The notes under the pieces: generated by a model | Databases searched by the model: none | What the model saw: only the letters and a program-made list of their open reading frames with translations | What the model was told of the DNA's origin: nothing | NCBI GenBank assembly: GCA_949316235.1 | Contig: OX438751.1 | Span: 19,158,801-19,222,800, forward strand | Length of the DNA stretch: 64,000 nt | Direction: 5' to 3' | Source of the DNA: Oegoconia quadripuncta | Lineage: Eukaryota > Arthropoda > Insecta > Lepidoptera > Autostichidae | Shown here: piece after piece, positions 36,791 to 48,167 of the stretch | Position numbering within the stretch: the stretch's first letter is position 1 | Layout: the number at the start of each line of letters is the position of its first letter | Made by a program: the position numbers and the translations under genes

Positions 36791-37465
36791 TATTCATTTT
36801 TTTTTATATGATAGGGCGGCAAACGAGCATGCGGGTCATATTTGGTGTTAATGTTATACGAGTACCTATAGTGTTATAAGATTGATCTAAAGTGTCCTCG
36901 GAAACTTCAATGGAATGGAATGTTCGTTCAAGTACTTTTCAAAAACAAAATAACTAAAAGGGTAAAAATAACTTACCCCGAGGGTGCAACCCGTTATTAA
37001 AGTACAGGCTTTTTAGAAACAGGACGTTAATTCTCTAAGTTTATTTGTGCGGCTCGCGTCCGAATTTGGGCGGTGAGTTTTTCTGCACTTTAAACCGTAA
37101 CGTTCATAGTCCTTTTCCCAAAGGATCCCAAATCTTAACGTGAATTCCAATGCAACTTGTGCCTATGAGATCACGGAATATCTGGACAGGGCAGCGCAGC
37201 TCAGCATGACGACTCTTTGGTTTTCCTTACATGAGAAATATCTAACTTTGCTGTACATATATTTGGAGCTTAAACTTTATCAAGACGAAGTTTCAGTCAG
37301 GGTCTCATTACTGGTCAAGGCAAATATTTACAGCCTTCCCAAACATCGAGTTTTATGAAAAACTTTGTTGTATGCCGAAGTTCCTCGTGATTATACTTCG
37401 AATACTGCAGTATTCTTGAAAGAAGGGAGTAGACAGGCACGTTTAAAGCACGCCTGTTGAATATT
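36791..37465. other. Intergenic DNA, one repeat M fragment
   Basis: GGGCGGCAAACGAGCATGCG at about 36813 is the start of repeat M. The remainder is unassigned. Confidence 0.4.
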
Positions 37466-37798
37466 AACCGGCTCCGTGGCTCAATGTAAACAACATTGGG
37501 TTTACGTTTCGGAGGTCGCGGTTTCGATCCCCAGCAGGGTACATATTTAGTACTCGGTTTGGTTGGTGGTAGGGCATATTAAATGTCCGCCTGGCTAGCT
37601 ACCACCATCTTATCTAAATCTGCTTCCAAACAGCAAAGTTAATAGCATTGTTGTGTTCCAGTTGTCAGAGATAAGATAGCCAGTCCCCCAAATAAGATGG
37701 GGTTTCCGGGTCAGTACGCTACCACCTTCGGCCTCATCTTCACTTAACATCAGGTGTGATTGAGGTCAAGTGCTAACCCGTTGTGGATAAAAAAAAAT
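37466..37798 (+). repeat. tRNA-derived SINE, family A, full length
   Basis: Begins CGGCTCCGTGGCTCAATG, B-box-like GGTTTCGATCC, tail GTGGATAAAAAAAAA. Confidence 0.85.
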
Positions 37799-38624
37799 TG
37801 ACCAGGATTGAAATTATCAGACGCCCTCGACCGTACACTGTACAATGTAACAAATTCTGACTGTTGCTGCTTGCGTTTGCTGTACCATGTTTGAGTTCCA
37901 ACAAGAAACAAAAAATGGTCAAGAATACGCAAAGTAGGAGAGGTATATGCAGCTTTGCGTCTGTTAGAAAATGTCAATCAATACATGAAGGATATCATTT
38001 TACAGCGGTAGGTACAGCTGACGGTCATGACATCTTAATGAACACTTTTATAACGTATGCTCTTGCAAACATCGAAGTGAAAATAACAAGGGTAGAGAAG
38101 ATTAGCAATTTTTTAATATTTCTTTATGCACAGCGGGTTAGCACTTGACGTCAATCATTATATAAAATAGTTCGAGTATGATACTTCGATGTTTGCATAG
38201 TAATGCAGCATCAAGTGGCAAGTAGTACCCCACGGCTACTACCAGAAGGAAAAAGTCTTCAACCAACTGTTATGGAGAGTACCTATGAAGTCGTAGGTTC
38301 ACTTTTCCTTCCAGATAGATAGCCCTGGAGGAACAGCAAAAACTTTTATGTTAAGATTGCGACTTAATCTCATCTATGCACTGGTTCTTGCTCAGGAAGA
38401 GTCACCTATATGTAATTTGAAATTAACAATGCAAATTATCAGTGTGTGACGAAATCACATATACACAAGAAGCTATGAGAGGCACTAAACTCAACTGTCC
38501 AGGGTCCGAAATAATAGAGTCATAGAAGGATCGGTTGTATTATAAGGGTGATATAATTTCATTTTCGGAGTACTAGGCGCGGGGAGGGATTCCACCCGTA
38601 TGTAGTTAAAATACCGAACATTCG
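37799..38624. other. Intergenic DNA without recognised features
   Basis: No assignable gene or repeat. A short SINE-A tail motif (TTGACGTCAATCA) occurs near 38145. Confidence 0.35.
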
Positions 38625-38838
38625 CACTAAGCGGTTCGACTCTTCATTCATAATGCGAACAGCCAAGGCATGGAACTCCCTTCCGGCGTCAGTCTTTCCT
38701 GAATCCTACAACCTTGGGATCTTCAAGGGTGAATAGGCATCTACTGAGATCGCGTGCTTCATCTTCGGCCACATCGTCACTTCCCATCAAGTGAGATTGT
38801 GGTCAAACGCGTATCCAGTTAACAATAAAAAAAAAACT
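38625..38838 (+). mobile_element. Repeat J with reverse-transcriptase C-terminal coding sequence
   Basis: Encodes the same [20 protein letters not shown] run as 33283, with a small deletion at the FKSRVNRH block, then the 3' UTR and an A-run. 5'-truncated dead copy. Confidence 0.68.
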
Positions 38839-40390
38839 CGCATCATACTTTATCGGTGACTCAGACAAAGCCTGTTTCAAGTCATCAAGCTTATGGGCAA
38901 ATTAATTCAGCTTCAAAACAAATATGAGAGTGCACCTCTACAATGACATGTGGGACATTTTGCGGATACACTGTTTCATCAGTGATCACATCGTCAACTT
39001 TTTATCAGGTGGGGATGTTGTCAAACGCATATTCAGTACATTATAAATAATTAAAAAGTGGAGGTGAGCGGTTTGAAATGGATGGCGAAGATTTTTATCA
39101 TCTAATGCATTGCTATATGTAATTGATAGCGATTACTCAGATCTATAAAGTAATATAAATTATGACCAATAATATGTGAAAGCTCGATTTTTCGACCCAA
39201 AAATTAATATCGTAAAAAAAACGAATTCTGAGATTTTGAAACTGATGCAAGGAGAAATAACGGAGTATTTTTGTCAGTAGACACAGACATTTTGTCAGAA
39301 TACAGAACCGATTTATATCCTGTGGTGTTCCTGAACTATTATGCCCTCATATAGTAAATTAGACGAGCCGGTCATGTTTATGGGAAATGTATAGATGTAA
39401 CTATACCGCGGTTATGTAACAGGATGAGAGGGTGAGTACACAACTTCGGTGGAATATAATTGGTACCACTTTTCTGACATGAAAGGGCAAAAATATTATC
39501 CCTCGAATCCCTATATATTAATAAATTATTATAATTATCCCTATCCCCACAGACCTCCCTTTCTAATTCAAAGGGCTGCAGTTCCCTCTCAAGTTCAGTT
39601 TTGATATTACTACTACAAAGCGCAAAGGGCAAACCTGTAGAACCGTGGAAAAACCGTTCACGTGTGTCCAAGGGTTAAGATCTCCATGTTTTGGCGTCAA
39701 ATTCTTAACACTTATAATCTAAAATAGTACACCTTTCTGTGTATATATGATCAGTGTCTCTCTACTGATAAAATACTTGGTTGTTTAACTCTACAACTCA
39801 ATTTCAAAAAATTAAAATAATATTTATTTCATAGGATTAAATTATCACTGAATATTAAAATTATTGACATTACTGCTCATCAACAAAGCTGACTCCATAA
39901 GAAGAACGAGCAAGACACTGAAGGGTTGCTCTTCTTAAGTAGAGTTTGGTTTACAATGTGCAATATTATATCATATAATTAGACTGAATATCACCGACCG
40001 GTCTATGCCATGCTTGCTTATCATTCGATATTCAGACCTATTGTAAATGATGTAGGTACATTGTCCGCGAGCGTAGCCGTGGGCAGTGAATAAAGGTTAG
40101 TAATAATTCTAAACTCTTATGTACTAATTGTGACAAAACGAGACGTTCTCTTTAAATATAATTATGGAAAGAAGTGACATTACATGCAATACCTACTTAT
40201 TGCTACTACTTAGATGTCATGGTAGGTACGAGTTACGTTCATGTTACGTCATCATAAGGTTGAAGAATGTGGTACGGTTCTGATACTCCGTTACTCTAGC
40301 GGTACTCCGCCATTACAAATGATGGCACATGACTAGTTTTGTTCTTTACATAAACCCTGTTGTATTGAGTTGGAGATCTTAATACAGGTA
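38839..40390. other. Intergenic DNA without recognised features
   Basis: A diverged second J-type end (ATCGTCAACTTTTTATCAGG, CAAACGCATATTCAGTACAT) is visible at about 38985-39050. The rest is unassigned. Confidence 0.35.
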
Positions 40391-40646
40391 TGACGACCTG
40401 TTTGGTGTAGTGGTTAGAAACTCTGACTGGTTGCGGGTTCAAATCCCGCTAGGGGCATATGTTTGTATGATGAATATAGACGTGTTCCCGAGTTATGGAT
40501 GTTTTTCATTTATATATGTATTTATTTACAAAAAAAAATGTATTTGTGTAGTATATCAACTATCTGGTATCCACAACACAAGCCTATAGTTGCTTAATGT
40601 GGAACTAGATGGCGTTGTGTGTATGTCCAAGGATATATATTTATTA
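40391..40646 (+). repeat. tRNA-derived SINE, family C, full length
   Basis: The cleanest + strand copy: GACGACCTGTTTGGTGTAGT, B-box GGTTCAAATCCCGC, GTATCCACAACACAAGCCTA, GATGGCGTTGTGTGTATGTC, AT-rich tail. Confidence 0.82.
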
Positions 40647-40689
40647 CCTTCAAATGTAGCTAGTTTATCAGAGACCAAAGATATCCAAT

Positions 40690-40935
40690 ATATAGTGTAA
40701 CTAGCTTTCCGCCCGCGGCTTCGCCTGCGTGGAGTAACTTTATCGAGGAAATTTATTTATCCCGCGGAAACTACTCACTTTATCGGGATAAAAACTATCC
40801 TATGTTTTAATCCAGAGTATGTTCTACCTACATACCAAATTTCATCCATATCCGTGCAGTTTCACCGTGATTGAGTAACAAACAAACAAATAAATAAACA
40901 AACAAACATCCAGACTCTCGCATTTATGAACAAAT
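40690..40935 (-). repeat. Repeat H copy with CTAGCTTTCCGCCCGCGG end
   Basis: Begins ACTAGCTTTCCGCCCGCGGC and ends in AACAAACAAACATC plus GCATTTATGAAC. The complementary end is at 42280 in the 42110 copy (GGGCGGAAAGCTAGTG), so both termini of the family can be compared. Confidence 0.62.
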
Positions 40936-41586
40936 GTACTAGTAGACGTGATCTTACATGATTTGTCCAGATTGCGCGGCAGCATACGGCTGCTGTGCCA
41001 ATCGTGTATACACGTAGAGGTTATTGAGTGACGTCATATAGAAGAAATTAATGTTATTAGATCGGCTAAATCATAAATGATAATGAGACAGGTTTTTCCT
41101 CACTTTGTGCAAATCATGGATTTGATTGGATCTGACTAGGAAAATGTGACTTTTGTGATCTTTGATTATTGATAATAATATGTACTTTCAAATATAATAT
41201 TAGCTTATTGAATATTAAACAGGAAAGACAGCAGAACCAACAGTTTGCCGGTACCTACCGGTGAATGTTACTGCAGATCAAATGATAGGTAGATGGTGAG
41301 CCAGTGCATGGTACAAACAGAAGACCATGGCCTCGATACTTGGTAGAGCTATGTTTTATGTGACTTTATAGGTACGGACCAGATCAATAATATAATACCA
41401 TTAGGTAAATATTGACTTATATTCTTAGGTAGTATAAAACACAGTGTTTCCTGTCTGAGTGGTCGTTAGCGAAGATTTCAAATAGGGCGAAGGGTAGGAC
41501 GTCATTATTATTTTAGGACTATTATGTACTTAATTTAATGAGTACCCTAGTTACTTGGGCGTTGTATATACTTAGTTAAGTTTTAA
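40936..41586. other. Intergenic DNA without recognised features
   Basis: Nothing recognised beyond the general AT-rich background and several TAGGTAC words. Confidence 0.35.
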
Positions 41587-41870
41587 CGCCTCCGAAGCTG
41601 AAATTAAACAACGTAAGGGTTACAGAACGGAGATCGTGGGCTCCATTCCCATCGGGGTATAACGTTTAATACTCGATTTGATTGATAGGTGTTTTTAAAA
41701 CATCCATCTAGATGATTACGAGTATATTATTTAAGTCTGCTCCCAACAAACAATGTAGACAGCAGTACTGTGTTGTTGTGTAGGTGATAAGATAGTACCT
41801 ACCTCAAATCAGTTGGGAGTACCGCATGAGCGCGCTCCCAACTTCGGCTTCATCTTCAGTTCAGGTCAAA
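41587..41870 (+). repeat. SINE-A, highly diverged
   Basis: Outline preserved: ACGCCTCCGAAGCTGAAATT for the head, GATCGTGGGCTCCATTCCCA for the B-box region, a GATAAGATAG body motif and a CTTCATCTTCAGTTCAGGTC end. An old copy. Confidence 0.5.
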
Positions 41871-42109
41871 AAAATATATATCGTTCCAATTTTATTTGTA
41901 TTTTTTAGTTGTTTAATTTATAATTTATTTATTCAGTTGTTATAGGTTCACCATTCAGTATAACAGTAAAATTACCAAAGCACCCTATCCTAATCCTAAC
42001 TATATAATACTGTTATATACTATATTATACTGATTGATTGAGGTCAAGTGCTAACCCGTTGTGTATAAAAACAAATTAATCCCAACTAATCCCAATCCCA
42101 ACTCCTAAC

Positions 42110-42292
42110 GAATCCCACTAATAATATATTATTATCCCAACTATTATAAATGTGAAAGTTTGTGTGTGTGTATGACTGTATGTAAGGATGTATGTTTGTT
42201 ACCTATTCACGCCTATACCGCTTAACGGATTTGGATGAAATTTGGTTGGCAGACAGATTAGGACGAAGTCGCGGGCGGAAAGCTAGTGTTTA
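42110..42292 (+). repeat. Repeat H copy
   Basis: Starts ATTATAAATGTGAAAGTTTG, has AACGGATTTGGATGAAATTT and ends GTCGCGGGCGGAAAGCTAGT. A short SINE-A tail (GATTGAGGTCAAGTGCTAAC) lies just before it at about 42034. Confidence 0.62.
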
Positions 42293-43952
42293 ATACAAAC
42301 CAATCACAAAATTATATACCGTCTATTCTTAATCGTTAATAATCGAACTCAATTATGTTTTTCGAGTGTCAAAAATAGGTCTCCACCAATTCCGTCATAT
42401 TAATCACAAAGCAAGTTTATCTTCGATGGGTAGATACATATCTATACTAGATAGCAGAGAGTTTATAGATTAAGTAGGTATACGTAATGTTACGAAAGTG
42501 ATTGATTATCGATCCGTAATACGTAATTGAAGAGAATTCACCTTATCAAGAAATATCGTGGAAATGCCAACGTAACTGATATCGCAGTGTCCAGGTAAAA
42601 AACCAATGAAACTATAATAAAGCCTTTATTTAACTCAAAATCCCCCCCCCCCCTTTTTATTTATCCTTCTGTTATATTTGTTATTGTTGTGCAAAAAAGA
42701 ATATTTTGTTTTTTGAAAGTTCCACAGTAACTATCAAACTATTGCACCGGTTGTGATTAGATAGGGTGTCGTTGAATTCATTACAATGCCTTTCGTTATA
42801 TGTAATGTAAATTAAGTCATAAATGAAGCTATTGAGCGCCACGCCGGTCACCGGTGACCGGAAAACAATTGATTTTAAATTGTGTCTGCGTCGCGGCAGT
42901 TAACGTGTTAAGTCCGAAAATTACTTTTATTAAATGAATTTTTTTCTTTTCTGAAATAGGTAACTAGGTATACTTTTCTCTACAAATTTTCGTTCCGCCA
43001 CTTATATTAATTGTACTAATAATATACTGTCACATGAATATCTTTAAGAAGTATGTATGGATATGTAAATTCAAATTCAAATTCAAAATATTTTATGTGA
43101 TATTTTATGAAATGTGATATTATATGCGTCATTGACGCATCTACTGTAACAAAACGATGTTGTATGTACAAACGGACCTATAAACAGCTCTAAGTATATT
43201 TTTACTACTTAAAATGATATCGAATAAAAATGATGACAAAAACGGGATTTTCGCATTGTTATGGAAATTATTTAATTTAGGTTTCACTAATTTTATACCA
43301 ATAATTTTTTGACCCAAGCAGGAGGCCAATAGCAAATTAAATTGTGACTTCACTTAGTGGCGCCATCTAGCGTAGATCATCTAAACTCTTGCAGAGTGCC
43401 CGGCAGCATTGAATCTAATCTACCTAGAGTCTTGTTTGTGGCTCTACATAATGCCGTCACCCATCGCAAATCTAAGCGCAAGTCATAAAAGTACTAACAC
43501 TGGCCACGCTGGCGTGGTTTTGAAAGGAATGAGTAAGTATTATTGTAAACAGTGCGTACTAGTATCGCCATACAATTAGATTCGTTCTCGAAAATGTTAA
43601 GAGATGTCGGTATATAGCAGAATTCCTGAAACTAGGTTTACATATTATTTGTGTTATAAATAAGTAATAAAAACTTTAATACCTAGCAAACGAATAATAT
43701 TTTTTTTCAGCTAATGTATGAAGTGTCTAGAATTGTTTAATTTAGTTTTTGTAAAAATCCTAATTTTTCTAGAACATTTTTACTTCCCTAGCAATTTAAT
43801 AATTTTCAAACTCATATAATATATAGAGTTTAATAGACGTTCCAATTTTTGACGATTTTAAAAACAATAAACATGTTTGTTGTATATAAACTTGAAAGTT
43901 TTGTCGCACCCCGTGCGATTTTTGTGCACTTTACTAGAAAAATGATTAAAAT
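42293..43952. other. Intergenic DNA without recognised features
   Basis: Contains a 12-base C-run at about 42641-42654 and long AT-rich stretches. No gene, RNA or repeat assigned. Confidence 0.35.
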
Positions 43953-44660
43953 AATTTTTTTTTTTTTTTTTTTTTATTTTTTTTTTTAACACTTTATTGT
44001 ACACACACACAAAGAAATGGTCATTAACAAATATTTTAGAAAAATGTACAAAGGGCGAACTTATCTCTATAAGAGATCTCTTCCAGCAAACCCGTGAGAG
44101 CGAAATTTTATATAAATGGTAGACATAAAGTGTACACGAAACAGAAGAAACAAAAAATGTTAAAAATATCATATAAAGAATAAAACCAACATAATACATT
44201 AAACGAAAAATTACCCAACATAAATACACAAATACATACATACAACATTATATATAAATACATATAATATAATATTATACATAAATAATATACATAAACC
44301 ATACACATAATACAAAAATTCCTATAATAAATTTATAACCTGTACAGCAAGATGACAATTAAAATTTAAATATTGTAAATAACGGATTAACTGACTTGAC
44401 GTGAGACCTCAAGATAGTGCTCTTTAACTCTAGCTTTAAAAACGTCAAGAGTTTGACTATCCCGTACACTGGCAGGAAGCGAGTTCCATAGCCTGACCGC
44501 ATGAACTGAAAACGAGTAGTTATAAAAGTCAGTTTTGTTAGAAGTAGGAGGAAAGGACAGTAGGGTAGTGATGTGGGGTCTGGACGATTTATCGGAAGCA
44601 CGCAATAAACGGAATAAATGTGATATTTTTATCGAAAACATGACGCCTTCGTACTTAAAT
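43953..44660 (-). mobile_element. Non-LTR fragment L (reverse-transcriptase C-terminus, 3' UTR and A-tail)
   Basis: On the - strand 44641-44387 encodes FYNYSFSVHAVRLWNSLPAS and then FKARVKEHYLE, a different element from repeat J but the same type of polyprotein end. It is followed by an AT-rich 3' UTR and a T-run at 43953-43975 that is the A-tail on the - strand. 5'-truncated. Confidence 0.65.
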
Positions 44661-44924
44661 GTTCATCTTTTAGGCTTAGGACCTCATCAGATGTACGTAA
44701 TACAATTTATTTTATTTAGAACAAAAGTTGTGTATTCAATGACAATGCTGTCATGTTATTCTTCTGAATGCAATAAACTTGAGGCTTGAACCACTACCAA
44801 AAACATATTGTAATAATCACCTAAGTGATAAATTAAAAGATTTGACTGTTAAAATCTATCTAAAAAGATGTGATTTATAAGCTAATAAACATTTTCAGAA
44901 TCCTAATGATGAGAGAAAGCAGAG

Positions 44925-45005
44925 CGTTCGACTGGGCAGAGCACTCTATGGGCAGAGCGCTCTCTCTTACTGGGCAGAGCGATTTGATAGATGGGTAAAG
45001 CATTT
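44925..45005. repeat. Degenerate 17-22-bp tandem repeat
   Basis: About four imperfect units around CTGGGCAGAGCGCTCT: GAAAGCAGAGCGTTC, CTGGGCAGAGCACTCT, ATGGGCAGAGCGCTCT, CTGGGCAGAGCGATTT. Confidence 0.55.
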
Positions 45006-45379
45006 TTCATCGGTAGGATTTTTTCCCTAATCGATCTTATGACACTTGGACTATCACGCGAATCTAACGTTACATCGTTAACCAGCTGTCTGGGTGCTAA
45101 GCGAGAATAAAGAATCCCAATAGAGATATGCGTGTGAAACATAACCCTCTCTTCAGTCGGTTAAAAAGTGGCTAAGTACTCTTTAAGCCGTATTGAACCA
45201 AAGAGTGTGAAAATCAAAATGAAAGCAATGAAAGCGCGTTTTGAATTAAATATCAGCTACAAACGTCTAGTGTGTTAGTAGGTGCATGAATAGGTGAAAT
45301 AATAACACGCCATTTGTTGTAATGTTAAGAGATAATAATTTAGACTTACTTACATACCTAGCTAGAATATACCATGACG

Positions 45380-45420
45380 TGAAAATTGTGATGCTTTCTC
45401 GGGGGTTTTTCAAATTTTAA
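45380..45420. repeat. Solo terminal repeat of the CCCCCGAGAAA element family
   Basis: The complement reads AAAATTTGAAAAACCCCCGA then GAAAGC, matching the right end of the 19294-19936 element. Confidence 0.5.
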
Positions 45421-45439
45421 GATACACAGTTTCCTATAG

Positions 45440-45673
45440 TACAGTCGCGGAATGAATAAGTTCGTCATTTTTCAAATACATTAATTTGACACCTACCAAG
45501 TACATGTTACCTTTCTAAACTAAGTGGTGACGTGACCTCGGAAAAGGTCGGTAAGTAAATAAATATGCGGCACAAACGTCATGTTAGCGTTGAATGTCAA
45601 ATCTTTTCAAATCAACTTGTCAACAAGCAAAAGTCAACTTTAAGATGACGAACCTTTTCATTCCGCGACTGTA
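45440..45673. mobile_element. 234-bp Tc1/mariner-like MITE
   Basis: Inverted ends ACAGTCGCGGAATGAATAAG and (complement) ACAGTCGCGGAATGAAAAGG, continuing TTCGTCA on both sides, with TA at each border, as expected of a TA target duplication. No transposase. Confidence 0.75.
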
Positions 45674-45984
45674 CCTTTATTAAATTAGTAAATAGCTAAT
45701 TTAAGGATCTGGTTGTATATTTATTTAAATAGTTGGAACCACCTATGTCATTCTGTTTTTCTATAAAATTAATTATAGCAATAAGAAAGTATGCATATTA
45801 TGTGTAAATAATTACATCACGTACATATAGACTTCCTTGACGTAATAAGTAGAGGTACACTTGTACTAACGTATGGTAAGTGCGTAATACACTTACGTAT
45901 TACAAGTGCTTAACAAGATAACATAATAACAAAACAATGTTATTAATTAATAGGTATCTTATCGAAACTTAAGTTATTTATATC
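45674..45984. other. Short intergenic gap
   Basis: AT-rich, nothing recognised. Confidence 0.35.
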
Positions 45985-47190
45985 AAACTTCAAACTTCAA
46001 GCATTTATTTCAACGTAAGATACATGATATCATTTGATGAATGTCAATTTAAATTTACTGGAAATAAAAAAGGTTTATTGCATTTATCTGTCAGTCGGTA
46101 TGTCCAAGCTACTACCGCTTCGGAAAGGAAAATCATCTGTGGGAAAAGAAGCGGCGCAAGAAACCCACAGGATCATTGTTGTCCTCTTTTTTTTAAATAA
46201 AGTATATAACTAATACAACTTTGGGGAGCTGGTCGAAGTATATATATTTTTTGCGGCGGCAAACGAGCATGCGGGTCACCTAATACAAAGCAATCATCGC
46301 CGCCCATGGACACCCGCAACACCAAAAGGGTCACAGATGCGTTGCCGGCCTTTGAGGAAGGTGTAGGCTCGTTTCTTGAAGGTTCCAATGTCGTACTCGT
46401 TCGGGAATACCGCTGCAGGAAGTCCGTTCCACAGGGTGGTCGTACGGATGTATTTACTTTGCTTAGTCTGAACATAGGGGTAGCTAATTTGTTCTTATAT
46501 CTCAAATTTAAATTATGCTTGTCACTATTTTTCGGGAACGCAGAAATATTTTTTCGAACGTACATAATATTTTCGTAAATAAACAGTGAAGGAACAGTTA
46601 AAATATTAATTTCTTTAAACCTGTCCCGGAGAGAGTCCAGTCGACGCAGATTATAAATTGCTCGTATTGCTCTCTTTTGCAAAATGAAAATATGTTCTAT
46701 GTCAGTTGCTCGTCCCCAAAGCAAAATACCGTAAGACATAATACTGTGGAAATAACTAAAATAAACCAATCTTGCAGTAGCCACAGCAGTTAGCTGTCTA
46801 ATCTTCCAGACGGCATTGCGGAACTCAATCTACTTGCTAAATATTCAAGATGTGGTCCCCACTGAAGCTTGGAGTCAAGAGTAATTCTTAAAAAAATACG
46901 CCTCGAATGCAGAACCTCCTCCTTTTTTGCAGTCGTTTAAAAATACCGTCTTATCCACAAATTCTACTTTAGCTTCGTCAATCATAATATTGTAATCAAT
47001 TTTTCTGACATTATGTACGTAGAAATTTATGCATTTTGTTTTTAGCATTTAAAACCAAGTTATTAACTGTATACCAGCGTAAAATTAACCGAAGAGTAAG
47101 AAACATTGTCTTTTCTGTCAACTTTAAAAACTAATGATGTATCATCAGCAAATAGTACCATCTCGGTCAATCTCTGAACCAAGAACCTAT
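45985..47190 (-). mobile_element. Jockey-like non-LTR retrotransposon fragment K with FADD motif
   Basis: Read on the - strand from 47190: VLFADDTS (the catalytic FADD box of reverse transcriptase), then IMIDEAKVEFVDKTVFLND, KIRQLTAVATARLVYFSYFH and SYGILLWGRATDIEHIF, the usual C-terminal order in jockey-clade polyproteins. Several frame breaks. A repeat M piece lies at 46243-46400, between the coding part and the 3' end, so the reading through 46173 is chimeric. The 3' end carries CTTGAAGTTTGAAGTTTG. 5'-truncated and inactive. Confidence 0.72.
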
Positions 47191-47195
47191 GTTGT

Positions 47196-47298
47196 CAACC
47201 AAGCCGAGTAGGTACTGAACATGTACCTCATTAGGAATCGAACTCGCGACCTCCGTTTTGTGAACTATATGTGGTTTACAATGAGTTACGGGGGCGGT
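47196..47298 (-). repeat. SINE-A head fragment
   Basis: Complement of the head: AGGAATCGAACTCGCGACCT, then TGGTTTACAATGAGTTACGG and GGGCGGTT. Confidence 0.6.
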
Positions 47299-47830
47299 TC
47301 TAGTCTTAGAACTTAGGTTCCGTTCTCTATCTCAAGAGTGCATCATCAGATCTTCCCCAAAATTATTTGGAACCACTCTGGTAATAAACCTTATCAAACA
47401 GAAAAAATATTATTAGAATCGGTTAACAATTGTTGAAAATATCGCGTAACAAACAAAAAAAAGATGGGCTAGGGAAAGCTTTTAAGGGGAAAGTCTTTTG
47501 GGGAAAGGGACTTTAAAACTGTTTGTCATCTGTTTAGAGTTCCGTAGGAAAAGTAGGAATTTATACATCCTACTGACGTCCCCATATACAATCTTGTTCG
47601 ACGTAGGCGGATTTTATGTCGTTAGGCGGACCCTATAATTGACGGCAATTCTCACACCCTGGCGACGTCCTTTCAGTAAGTCATCCACTGACCCTAGAAA
47701 GACGTCCCTATTCCGGGGTACGTCAGCTGGTGTGAAGATTACCACCACGTCCATTAGGTGGGCGTTTTTATTACATCGATGTGCAAATTTCGCAATGCGC
47801 GTTTGTCTATTTGGCGAGGGGCGGGGAGGT
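47299..47830. other. Intergenic DNA with an unidentified conserved-looking block
   Basis: The block 47640-47790 (CCTATTCCGGGGTACGTCAG, then ACCACCACGTCCATTAGGTG) is GC-richer than its surroundings and resembles a repeat I cannot name. No protein family recognised. Confidence 0.35.
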
Positions 47831-48167
47831 GTTTTTTTTTTGTTATTTTATGCATGACGGGTTCGTACTTGACCTCAATCACATGTTAAGTGAAGATGAG
47901 GTCGAAGGTGGAAGCGTACTGACCCGGAAACCCCAAGGCATTTGGGGGACTGGCTATTTTATCTCTGACAACCGGAACACAACAATGCTATTAACATTGC
48001 TGCTTGGTGGCAGATTTAGATAAGATGGTGGTAGCTAGCCAGGCGGACATTTAAAATGCCCTACCACAAAACAAACTTAGTATTTAAACATGTACCCCGC
48101 TGGGGATCGAACACGCGACCTCCAAATCGTAAACCCAATGTTGTTTACATTGAGCCACGGAGGCGGT
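47831..48167 (-). repeat. tRNA-derived SINE, family A, full length
   Basis: Tail complement (TTATTTTATGCATGACGGGT), body, B-box complement GGGGATCGAACACGC and head complement ending CACGGAGGCGGT. Confidence 0.85.

Noticed and set aside
46173..46784. 203-codon frame as a host gene
   Set aside because: The first half is reverse-transcriptase C-terminus and the second half is repeat M sequence; a chimeric repeat frame.
47639..47857. 72-codon frame on the + strand
   Set aside because: Block looks like dispersed repeat DNA; no splice partners and no homology that I can name.
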